Source: an uncultured Polyangiaceae bacterium
Lineage (GTDB): Bacteria > Myxococcota_A > Polyangia > Polyangiales > Houyiibacteriaceae
Length of the DNA stretch: 5,149 nt
Reading direction: 5' to 3'
NCBI GenBank assembly: GCA_947258625.1
Contig: CAMYJN010000225.1
Coordinates: 1 to 5,149, forward strand
This document shows, one piece after another, positions 1 to 5,149 of the stretch. The first letter of the stretch is position 1. Each line of letters begins with the position of its first letter. Made by a program: the position numbers and the translations under genes. The notes beneath the pieces are model-generated. The model had not been told where the DNA came from. It was given only the letters and a program-made list of their open reading frames with translations, and searched no databases.

Positions 1-297
1 CGAAGCCGCCAAGGCGCGATTCTCGAAACCTCGTCCGGTGGGCCGTTTCTCTGGGCTTCTGCCTACGGCATCGACATCAAGCTCGTTCGTCTGCTCTCGA
101 TCAGCGCGGAGCTCGACGTGGTGCTTGGCAAGTCGGGTGGCGACGCCGTCACCGGCGTCGGAGGTGGCCCGGGCCTGAGCGTGTTGGCCGGCCCCGCGGC
201 GATCTATTTTGCGACCCGCTTCGCGGCCACCGACGATTTCAAAGCGTCGAACGGAAGGTACACCTTCAGCGGCGGCCTGCGACTCACGTTCGAGTGA
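1..297 (+). CDS. C-terminal part of a probable outer-membrane beta-barrel protein (5' end outside window)
   Basis: The frame is open from the first base to a TGA at 295-297, giving the last 98 residues of a protein that starts outside the window. The residues alternate polar and hydrophobic in short stretches separated by Gly/Ser/Asp-rich turns, for example ISAELDVVLG near residues 35-44. The chain ends in an amphipathic strand, YTFSGGLRLTFE. A final beta-strand with an aromatic residue at or next to the C-terminus is the usual BAM-recognition signature of outer-membrane barrels; here Phe is penultimate and Glu is last. No enzyme motif is visible and I do not recognise the specific family. 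A secreted beta-rich protein that is not a barrel would be the alternative. The gene converges on the DUF6159-like gene, with only four bases between the two stop codons. Confidence 0.5.
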   Translation, partial: RSRQGAILETSSGGPFLWASAYGIDIKLVRLLSISAELDVVLGKSGGDAVTGVGGGPGLSVLAGPAAIYFATRFAATDDFKASNGRYTFSGGLRLTFE

Positions 298-304
298 CCG
301 GTCA
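295..304. repeat. 10-bp palindrome containing both convergent stop codons
   Basis: TGACCGGTCA is a perfect palindrome. Its left end is the TGA of the rightward gene and its right end is the TGA of the leftward gene read on the other strand. It does not extend further (G faces G on both flanks) and has no T-tract, so it is not a recognisable terminator. The two genes are therefore packed end to end without a visible bidirectional terminator between them. Confidence 0.6.
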
Positions 305-1168
305 GCGATGGCCGATCGACGCCTGCAACGCGCTAGTGTCAAACCCGTCAGGGGCCTTGCCGTCTCGCATGTAGAGATAGAGGGCGGCTTGGAAGATGCC
401 CTGGAGCGCCGACTGCGCCAGCGCGATGACGGTAAAATAAACGACGGCGACGACGATGAGCGGTGCGCTTTGGGCCGCAAAGCCGAGCACCAAGAACAGA
501 ATGCCCGGCAGTGCCAAGAGCAGGAAGATCAAGCCAAAGCTGAAGTTGCCGATGAGCTGCTCGCCCCAGGTCTTCTTGAGCATGGAAGCCGAGCGCTTGA
601 GCGCGCTCACTGGACCTTCGTTCTCGATGACGAGGATCGGAACCACGAGAAAGCTCGTGAGCGACCAGGCCACACCCAACAAGCCAGCGACGATCTTGCC
701 GACCAAGTTGGAGCGCTCTTCGATCATGCGAAGCACGAGGCCCACGGTGGCCGCAACGACCGCCCAACCAAGGATCGCGGGCAGTCGCGCCCAGGCTGCG
801 CGAAGGCCGTCACTGACGGTCGGGTCGCCGCCCTCCATTCGAATCTCCGCGCAGGCGATGAGTCCTGCGTTGAAGAAGATGATCACGAAGTAGTTGCAAC
901 AGTAGAACAAGAACAAGCCGAGGATGTGCATGGCCTGCTCGGCGGACAGGTTTCCGCCGGACCCGCTCAAGCTTTCGACCGTGCCTGCCGTCATGCTTTC
1001 GCCAGCCGCCTGCCAATCGGTCAGAGCGAGGATCGGTGCGGCAAACGAAGCCAGAACCAGCATGCACCCAATCGCGGACAGGAGCGGAAACACGAGCAGC
1101 TCCTTGTCCTGCTTGAGCACCTCCCACGACGCGCGCATCAACGAAAACGTTCTAGAAAATTTGCCCAC
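302..1168 (-). CDS. DUF6159-like polytopic inner-membrane protein, 288 aa
   Basis: This is a predicted six-helix integral membrane protein of unknown function. With the GTG at 1168 as start, hydrophobic segments lie near residues 24-49, 80-107, 129-148, 155-181, 205-230 and 235-262. A short basic N-terminus precedes the first helix, and a hydrophilic tail of about 20 residues follows the last. The pattern W-x-VL-x-x-D-KELL-x-FP (residues 15-28), then VVPILVIEN-x-GP followed by ALKRS and KKTWGE (about 175-203), is what I know from the DUF6159 family. The assignment comes from memory of that family, not from a search. The GTG at 1168 is preferred over an upstream GTG at 1267 because homologues begin just before the conserved W-VL-D motif and because a G-rich Shine-Dalgarno element sits 5 bases before it. 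The gene lies 137 bases downstream of the sulfotransferase, so it may be the last gene of that operon or separately expressed. Confidence 0.85.
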   Translation of the reverse strand: MGKFSRTFSLMRASWEVLKQDKELLVFPLLSAIGCMLVLASFAAPILALTDWQAAGESMTAGTVESLSGSGGNLSAEQAMHILGLFLFYCCNYFVIIFFNAGLIACAEIRMEGGDPTVSDGLRAAWARLPAILGWAVVAATVGLVLRMIEERSNLVGKIVAGLLGVAWSLTSFLVVPILVIENEGPVSALKRSASMLKKTWGEQLIGNFSFGLIFLLLALPGILFLVLGFAAQSAPLIVVAVVYFTVIALAQSALQGIFQAALYLYMRDGKAPDGFDTSALQASIGHR

Positions 1169-1182
1169 GGTGTCCCCCCCTT
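1169..1182 (-). promoter_or_regulatory. Ribosome binding site with a G7 run, deciding the GTG start at 1168
   Basis: On the minus strand the bases before GTG read AAGGGGGGGACACC. The seven consecutive G (plus-strand C at 1174-1180) end 5 bases before the start codon, a good distance for a Shine-Dalgarno element. This supports GTG 1168 as the translation start. The homopolymer itself is unusual in an RBS and could vary in length by slippage (inference). Confidence 0.6.
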
Positions 1183-1305
1183 GCCAAACGCGGCTGCCCA
1201 ACAGGGTAACGCAAACCGGGCTCGCGCCAAAAACCGGCCGCTCCGCCCAGGGGTTCGGGCCAACCACTGTGCCGCCGGCTCCCTTCGCCCGCCTTCAGGG
1301 TCGAT

Positions 1306-2565
1306 TTAGACCCCGAAACGCGTCCGGTAGTCGACGAACTGAGCCCCAATTTGGTCCGCGGTGAGTCCGTAGTCGGCAATGTCGTAATCGTGCTCTCCAA
1401 GCTGGGCGGTCGGATCTTCGGCGATGCGGGCGTCGAGCTGCTCCGTCAGTTCGGCGTCGAGCGGCAGGTCGAAGTGGCGATAGATGTCTTCGATGATCTC
1501 GAGCGGCCTCGCGCGAAGGTCCCGGAGGCGGACGTCGTAGATCTGTGATTGCCGGAGAGCGCGCCTAGCTTCGAGGCCGCGCTCGATGCCGATGCGTGAA
1601 TACTCGAGCCAGAAGCGGCCAACCTCGTGCAGGTCGAGGCGCCGTTGGAACTTCGACGCGATGCGGGCGCTCAGGCTGCACTGGGACCCGACGGCGTCGA
1701 CGAGTCCCCGATGAGTCTGGATCAATTGCGCGTCGGGATACACTGCGAGGAGCGCCTGCAAGTTCCACAGGTGCCACGGGCACTTGAGAAGCCATCGCTC
1801 TTCGGAACGCTGGGCCCAGAGGACCTGCAGTTGGCGCTTGTGCCAACGGTACGGCCCAACCATGTCCCAGTCGAGCGTACGTCTGCCGTAGTCATATTCG
1901 CCAAGCCCCACGAAGAGCTTCATGTGGGCCATGTCGTTTTCGAGCAGGAAGAAGTCCTCTTCGTAGGCGTCTGCCGTAACCTTGTGCGCCTCGCCCTGCT
2001 CGGGGATCATCAGGTCGTCCATCGCGACCTCGTGACCTCCACGCCACCGTCGCCACTTGCTGTCCCCGAGCAAGTCGCGACTCCGACCGACTGGATGCGC
2101 GAACTCCCACATACGTCCGACGCGACTGCTCCGATCGGCTGCCAATACGTTGTGCAGATAGGTGGTCCCAGTTCGAAAAAGCCCTGTGATGATCAGGGGG
2201 CGTACGATGTCGATCTCCTCGATGTCGGGTCGCTGCTTCAGGAGCTGGACCAAGCGCAGACGATTGCTGAGGTGCCAGTGAAGGATGTAGCGAATGCCGA
2301 AGCGGCCGACGGTGTTCCAATCGGTCTCCTGGACCGCGTCGATCGTCTCGTTCAATCGTCCCCGAAAGCTGCCGTCGTTGTCGCCGTAGTCGTGAAGCCC
2401 CGTGAGCCGCTCGGCGAGCTTCATCACGCGGTCGGCGTCGATGCGGATCAGCGGCTTACGCAGCGGGTCGCCGAGCATGTTGACGACCGAGAGCGGAAAA
2501 GTCGGGGCCATCGATTTGGGCGCTTGGCTCATGCGTAGTTGCCCGACCCTATCAAATCCGGTCAT
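1306..2565 (-). CDS. Sulfotransferase, Sulfotransfer_3 type (PAPS-dependent), up to 419 aa
   Basis: Sulfotransferases of this family move a sulfuryl group from PAPS to a hydroxyl or amine of a small molecule, lipid or sugar. The 5'-phosphosulfate loop is plain: PLIITGLFRTGTTYLHN at about residues 123-139, with the R-T-G-T-T core. The stretch MIPEQGEAHK (187-196) precedes an acidic-aromatic run, as in relatives. The segment LLKCPWHLWNLQALLAVYPDAQ (259-280) followed by LIQTHR and a Ser-containing helix (281-298) matches the 3'-phosphate-binding half of the fold. The C-terminal YDVRLRDL (343-350) and YRHFDLPL (362-369), and the final YGLTADQI..F..YR.RFG, are also family-typical, so the protein looks complete. 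The start is uncertain: ATG 2565 gives 419 aa and ATG 2532 gives 408 aa, and neither has a strong Shine-Dalgarno. The gap to the upstream membrane-protein gene is 34 bases, which suggests co-transcription. The acceptor substrate cannot be read from the sequence. Confidence 0.9.
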   Translation of the reverse strand: MTGFDRVGQLRMSQAPKSMAPTFPLSVVNMLGDPLRKPLIRIDADRVMKLAERLTGLHDYGDNDGSFRGRLNETIDAVQETDWNTVGRFGIRYILHWHLSNRLRLVQLLKQRPDIEEIDIVRPLIITGLFRTGTTYLHNVLAADRSSRVGRMWEFAHPVGRSRDLLGDSKWRRWRGGHEVAMDDLMIPEQGEAHKVTADAYEEDFFLLENDMAHMKLFVGLGEYDYGRRTLDWDMVGPYRWHKRQLQVLWAQRSEERWLLKCPWHLWNLQALLAVYPDAQLIQTHRGLVDAVGSQCSLSARIASKFQRRLDLHEVGRFWLEYSRIGIERGLEARRALRQSQIYDVRLRDLRARPLEIIEDIYRHFDLPLDAELTEQLDARIAEDPTAQLGEHDYDIADYGLTADQIGAQFVDYRTRFGV

Positions 2566-2599
2566 TCGGCCAATTTAGCGTCCGGACTCGGAAGGGACG

Positions 2600-2983
2600 T
2601 CAGCGGAAAAGCCGCCGTGCCGCCCAGATGGCGATGCCGAAAGTTGCTGCCGCCCCCAGACCAAACAGCAGGCGCGCAAGCGCGTCGTTGACCTCGCTGG
2701 GGATGAACGGGAGATAGCGCTGGATGGTTCCTTCCGGAGCATAGAACGTGAGCCAACCGGCGAACGCGGCGACGCTCAGCAGCAAGACAGTCGTCACCAC
2801 GTCGGAGGCTCGGTGATCGCGTGCGAGTAGCAAAAAACCGAGCAGGACGGACACCGCGCCGAGACCGAAGACGACCCGCCGGGGCGCCTCGAAAATCACG
2901 TAGTCCTCAGGCAGAAGCCCGAGCGAGGCCGCGCAAACGGCAATACCCCCGACCAAGCACAAAAATGCAATCAGCTTCCCCAC
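2600..2983 (-). CDS. Small four-helix membrane protein of unknown function, 127 aa
   Basis: I do not recognise the family. Four hydrophobic segments are visible near residues 3-22, 36-54, 62-82 and 101-122. Polar loops (LPEDYVIFEAPRR, ARDHRASD and YAPEGTIQRYLPFIPSEVND) separate them, and a short basic tail AARRLFR suggests a cytoplasmic C-terminus. The start is a GTG 20 bases after the methyltransferase stop, without an obvious Shine-Dalgarno, which fits translation coupled to the upstream gene. The next gene, the sulfotransferase, begins 34 bases after its stop. No catalytic motif is seen. Its place between a methyltransferase and a sulfotransferase hints that the pathway works at the membrane, but that is inference. 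The opposite strand is also partly open, but the regular helix pattern supports the minus-strand reading. Confidence 0.75.
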   Translation of the reverse strand: MGKLIAFLCLVGGIAVCAASLGLLPEDYVIFEAPRRVVFGLGAVSVLLGFLLLARDHRASDVVTTVLLLSVAAFAGWLTFYAPEGTIQRYLPFIPSEVNDALARLLFGLGAAATFGIAIWAARRLFR

Positions 2984-3003
2984 TGAGAAACAGCATAGCG
3001 GAT

Positions 3004-3621
3004 CTAGTCGGCGATCGCGCTACCCCAGTAATTGTAGGAGAGAACGCGGACGCCGGGAATGTACATTCTCTCGTCGACGTCGATGCGGAAACCGCCCGAT
3101 TGCAGTAAATCCGGAATGTTGCGATTGACGTTGCAGCCTCCGGAAAACATGCGCCAGGCCGGATTGATTCGATTCTGCCACTTCTGAACAGCCTTGTCTG
3201 GGGCTAGGCCGTGCTCGCAGAAAAGCAACTTGCCGCCGGGGCGCAGAACGCGATGCATCCCATGAAGCGCTCGGCGCGCGTCAGGGATCGTGCAGAGCGT
3301 ATAGGTCACCAACACCGTATCGACGCTGTTCGTGTCGAGGGGGATCTCCTCGCCGGGGAGGTCGATGACTTCGATCTCGAGATCGGCGCCATCGAAGTTC
3401 TTCCGCGCGAGCTGGCGCATCCCTTCGGAGGGTTCGAGACCCCAGACTTTGCGGACCTTCCTGCGATCGTAGAAACCGAGGTTCAGGCCGCTTCCCATTC
3501 CGATTTCGAGAACCTCGCCCTCCGCCAGCGGGACGACTTTCTCCCGCTGCTTCATGTTGGGCTTGGACGAGCAAGCGAGGTTGATAGCCCGGGGGAGGAT
3601 GTGGCGATCGTAGAAACCCAT
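3004..3621 (-). CDS. Class I SAM-dependent methyltransferase, METTL7/UbiE-like, 205 aa
   Basis: This is a compact Rossmann-fold methyltransferase. Motif I is VLEIGMGSGLNLGFY (37-51), binding S-adenosylmethionine through the Gly-rich loop. The acidic residue after strand 2 is Glu63 in GLEPS. Motif II/post-II lies around DTVLVTYTLCTIPD (101-114), and motif III is RVLRPGGKLLFCEHG (124-138). The start MGFYDRHILP and the later W-Q-x-R-x-x-P-A-W then GGCN-x-x-R (148-167) are typical of a widespread bacterial group. The EHG..WQ..P.W..GGC..R pattern also resembles the METTL7 (TMT1) proteins, which methylate thiols in animals; that similarity is from memory. Substrates of the bacterial group are mostly unknown, so a lipid, quinone, thiol or hydroxyl acceptor is possible. 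The ATG at 3621 matches the family start, although no strong Shine-Dalgarno is seen. The gene lies 59 bases downstream of the oxygenase gene and 20 bases before the small membrane protein. Confidence 0.88.
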   Translation of the reverse strand: MGFYDRHILPRAINLACSSKPNMKQREKVVPLAEGEVLEIGMGSGLNLGFYDRRKVRKVWGLEPSEGMRQLARKNFDGADLEIEVIDLPGEEIPLDTNSVDTVLVTYTLCTIPDARRALHGMHRVLRPGGKLLFCEHGLAPDKAVQKWQNRINPAWRMFSGGCNVNRNIPDLLQSGGFRIDVDERMYIPGVRVLSYNYWGSAIAD

Positions 3622-3680
3622 CTGGTTGGGGGTGTAACAGCTCGACAGGGTCTACGCCCGCGCCCCGCCCGGGCCTGCCC

Positions 3681-4703
3681 TCAACTCACGGAAGGGAGCG
3701 GAAATTTCACGTATTCGTCGACCAGCAGCTCGGCAAGCTCACGGTTCGGAGGGCGTTCGTTCTGGATGCGGCGGCGCTTCTTCAGGTCGGCGCAGAGCGT
3801 GTCGATCACGGTGTTGATGTTCAAGTCGTTCGTCCGGTTTCGCCAGGCGTCGCGCTCGACTTCATTCCTGAAGCAATAGGCCTTCCACGAGATCGAGAAA
3901 CGCATGTCTTCCCAACGATAACGGTCGACCTGCTCGTCCCCGTCGCGCACGATCCAGTTGCCGTCGCCTTCGGGGTAGAGGCGCATGCGGGGAAGGAGTT
4001 TCGGAATGGTCCGCTCGATCTCCATCACGCGATCGACACCGTGAAACACGCTATCGGTGTCCATGATGACCGCCGTGTTGAAGTGCACGTCATAGGCTCG
4101 CGCGGGGGCGTCGATGCCGTCCGGGTAGAACGCGAACTCTCCGCCGCTCGTATCCTGATACCAGGAGACAGAGGTCGCGATCGGCATTCGATAGTCGTCG
4201 AAAAGGCCCGAGTGGTGCGCAACGACGATGAGCCACTGGGGGTGGAGCGTCCGATTGAGTCCGCGAAACTCAGGCACATCTGTATGGACCGCGAGCTCCT
4301 GCCCCGGAAGCAAGAGGTTAGCATAAACGATGGCAGGCTCGATGATGGGTCGATCGAAGATTTCTCGGGCAGCCTCGATCAGGCGTTGGTTCTGGTACAA
4401 GGCCTCGATCCCCGGCGCGAAAACCTGATCGTGGTAGGCGTACGTCTCGCGAAAGTAGTTTGTTCGGGCGACGAGCGTACCGAGATCGGCATCACGAAGC
4501 CCCAACCGGCCGCCGGTGCGTATGAAGTTGAAGGCGGCGTCGAATCGCTGCGGCAGCCCCTCTCCGATGCCATCGTTGAGGCCCTCCTCGGAGTACATGC
4601 CGTAGCTGCCAAAATCTTCGCAGAGCTGAACCAGCGAGCGCGCGTGCACCTCATCGAGAAACGGGTCGAGCTCGACGTAGCGATTGAAGAAATGACTTTG
4701 CAT
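3681..4703 (-). CDS. Putative Fe(II)/2-oxoglutarate-dependent oxygenase, 340 aa
   Basis: I do not recognise a named family, but the protein carries the marks of a double-stranded beta-helix iron oxygenase. Counting from ATG 4703, it has an H-x-D pair in AVHTDVPEFRG (His140, Asp142). A beta-hairpin GGEFAFYPDG (187-196) resembles the GGEL-x-FY strand of prolyl-hydroxylase-like enzymes. A distal His221 sits in VFHGVDR, with Arg231 exactly ten residues later, where the 2-oxoglutarate carboxylate is usually bound. The first 120 residues and the basic C-terminal tail (LKKRRR, near 307-312) have no clear relatives that I can name. ATG 4703 is preferred over a GTG at 4709 because GGAAG ends 5 bases before the ATG but would abut the GTG. 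It is the first gene of the minus-strand cluster. Its role is probably hydroxylation or another oxidation of a pathway intermediate. Substrate and actual activity are unknown, and loss of activity in a pseudo-enzyme cannot be ruled out. Confidence 0.65.
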   Translation of the reverse strand: MQSHFFNRYVELDPFLDEVHARSLVQLCEDFGSYGMYSEEGLNDGIGEGLPQRFDAAFNFIRTGGRLGLRDADLGTLVARTNYFRETYAYHDQVFAPGIEALYQNQRLIEAAREIFDRPIIEPAIVYANLLLPGQELAVHTDVPEFRGLNRTLHPQWLIVVAHHSGLFDDYRMPIATSVSWYQDTSGGEFAFYPDGIDAPARAYDVHFNTAVIMDTDSVFHGVDRVMEIERTIPKLLPRMRLYPEGDGNWIVRDGDEQVDRYRWEDMRFSISWKAYCFRNEVERDAWRNRTNDLNINTVIDTLCADLKKRRRIQNERPPNRELAELLVDEYVKFPLPSVS

Positions 4704-4744
4704 GGGCACTTCCAGCTTTACGCTTGCCTTTGTACCATGCAGCA

Positions 4745-4781
4745 GCGGTCCTGAGCTGCGTCCTCTCGAGCCTCAGACCGC
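4745..4781. repeat. Bulged inverted repeat, possible operator
   Basis: The left arm GCGGTCCTGAG (4745-4755) pairs with the right arm CTCAGACCGC (4772-4781) over ten base pairs, interrupted by one unpaired C on the left. The 16-base centre contains CTCGAG, itself a palindrome. There is no T-tract, so it does not look like a terminator. Lying in the middle of a divergent promoter region, it could be a binding site for a dimeric regulator. No regulator gene is in the window. Confidence 0.4.
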
Positions 4782-4797
4782 GGACAGCAATAGCCGC

Positions 4798-4803
4798 AGG
4801 AGA
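4798..4803 (+). promoter_or_regulatory. Shine-Dalgarno AGGAGA of the PPOX gene
   Basis: AGGAGA ends 6 bases before ATG 4810. It is the best-formed ribosome binding site in the window and fixes the start of the PPOX gene. Confidence 0.8.
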
Positions 4804-4809
4804 ATCCCC

Positions 4810-5149
4810 ATGAAGCAGATACCCCAATCCCACGCCGACATTCTCGACAAACCCGCTTTTGCGCACCTATCGACGCTGATGCCCGACGGCAGCCCGCAGT
4901 CGAGCGCCGTCTGGGTCGACACCGACGGACCGACGATCTTGGTCAACACCGCTGAAGGCCGGCTCAAGGACCGTAACGTCCGCCGCGACCCGCGAGTCGC
5001 CATCTCCGTGACCGACCCAGAGAACCCGTACCGCTCGCTCATGATTCGTGGCCGCGTCGCAAAGATCACCAACGAAGGCGCGGATGAACACATCAATCGA
5101 ATGGCCAAGAAGTACATGGGGGTCGACGAATACCCGTTCCGACAACCCG
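4810..5149 (+). CDS. PPOX-class split-barrel oxidoreductase, flavin or F420 dependent (3' end outside window)
   Basis: The first 113 residues of a protein of the pyridoxamine-5'-phosphate-oxidase-like split beta-barrel fold are present, open to the window edge. The pattern IPQSHADILDKPAFAHLSTL (4-23) and then MPDGSPQ (24-30) is followed by VWVDTDG (34-40), VNTAEGR.KDRNVRRDPRVA (45-64) and NPYRSLMIRGRV (72-83). Near the break come KKYMGVDEYPFRQP (100-113). This is the arrangement I know for the PPOX-class F420-dependent family (TIGR03618), usually about 130-140 residues, so roughly 20 residues are missing. The Arg/Lys-rich KDRNVRRDPR segment normally helps hold the cofactor phosphate. Members reduce or oxidise small molecules in the cytoplasm using F420, FMN or related cofactors; the sequence seen does not settle which. 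It is transcribed away from the oxygenase cluster, with a shared 106-base upstream region. Confidence 0.9.
   Translation, partial: MKQIPQSHADILDKPAFAHLSTLMPDGSPQSSAVWVDTDGPTILVNTAEGRLKDRNVRRDPRVAISVTDPENPYRSLMIRGRVAKITNEGADEHINRMAKKYMGVDEYPFRQP

Larger units (their letters stand above)
4704..4809. promoter_or_regulatory. Divergent intergenic region between the oxygenase cluster and the PPOX gene
   Basis: These 106 bases must hold the promoters for both the leftward cluster and the rightward PPOX gene, unless the latter is read from elsewhere. I found no convincing pair of -35 and -10 boxes in either direction; a TACAAA on the minus strand near 4728-4733 is only a weak -10 candidate. On the minus strand, GGAAG (plus 4709-4713) serves as Shine-Dalgarno for ATG 4703. 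Confidence 0.55.

Noticed and set aside
141..160. A perfect 8-bp hairpin (CGACGCCG / CGGCGTCG, loop TCAC).
   Set aside because: It lies inside the coding part of the first gene, has no following T-tract, and is expected by chance in GC-rich coding sequence.
1169..1305. A possible promoter or terminator in the 137-base gap between the sulfotransferase and DUF6159-like genes.
   Set aside because: I found no stem with a T-tract and no convincing -35/-10 pair. Only the ribosome binding site next to the GTG is supported.
209..1309. A 366-codon open frame on the plus strand across the DUF6159-like gene.
   Set aside because: It shares codon boundaries with the minus-strand gene, where stops would need the rare sense codons TTA, CTA or TCA, so it stays open by composition. 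Its product is rich in Arg, Glu, Gln and His and has no family features, while the minus strand gives a clean six-helix protein.
1627..2538. A 303-codon plus-strand open frame over the sulfotransferase gene.
   Set aside because: It is codon-aligned antisense of a well-supported sulfotransferase with a clear PAPS loop. The plus-strand product shows no recognisable motif.
3661..3680. A GC-rich stretch with GCCCGGGC just after the oxygenase stop, considered as a terminator.
   Set aside because: The palindrome is only 8 bases, has no loop and no T-tract, so a terminator is not supported.
3211..3879. A 222-codon plus-strand open frame over the methyltransferase gene and the end of the oxygenase gene.
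   Set aside because: It lies in the antisense frame aligned with the methyltransferase codons. The minus strand carries all methyltransferase motifs.
4041..4754. A 237-codon plus-strand open frame over the oxygenase gene and the divergent region.
   Set aside because: It is in the codon-aligned antisense frame again. No domain is visible, and it would cover the likely promoter region.

Overview
The window looks like a GC-rich bacterial chromosome with closely packed genes. Both ATG and GTG starts are used. The gene content (Sulfotransfer_3-type sulfotransferase, PPOX-class flavin/F420 split-barrel protein, DUF6159-type membrane protein, METTL7-like methyltransferase, probable outer-membrane beta-barrel end) would fit an uncultured proteobacterial, myxococcal or related Gram-negative lineage. 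This placement is an inference with low confidence. No rRNA, tRNA, CRISPR array, insertion sequence or phage gene was seen.

Layout. Positions 1-297 (+) are the 3' end of a gene whose protein looks like the last strands of an outer-membrane beta-barrel. It converges on a block of five genes, all on the minus strand. In their transcription order these are: a putative Fe(II)/2-oxoglutarate-type oxygenase (4703-3681), a class I SAM methyltransferase (3621-3004), a small four-helix membrane protein (2983-2600), a PAPS-dependent sulfotransferase (2565-1306) and a six-helix DUF6159-like membrane protein (1168-302). The gaps are 59, 20, 34 and 137 bases, so the first four probably form one operon. 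The fifth may be a read-through member or have its own promoter. A 106-base divergent region (4704-4809) separates this block from a rightward PPOX-class split-barrel protein that runs off the right edge (4810-5149, +). That region holds a bulged inverted repeat which could be an operator shared by both directions.

How the genes may work together. Oxygenase, methyltransferase and sulfotransferase in one tight run resemble a small tailoring cassette (hydroxylate, methylate, sulfate) acting on an unknown small molecule or lipid, with one or two membrane proteins beside it. The adjacent PPOX protein, a possible flavin- or F420-dependent reductase, could belong to the same chemistry. Each enzyme family is recognised with fair to good confidence. 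The pathway is inference from gene order only. No clearly new defence, mobile or RNA system was found here.
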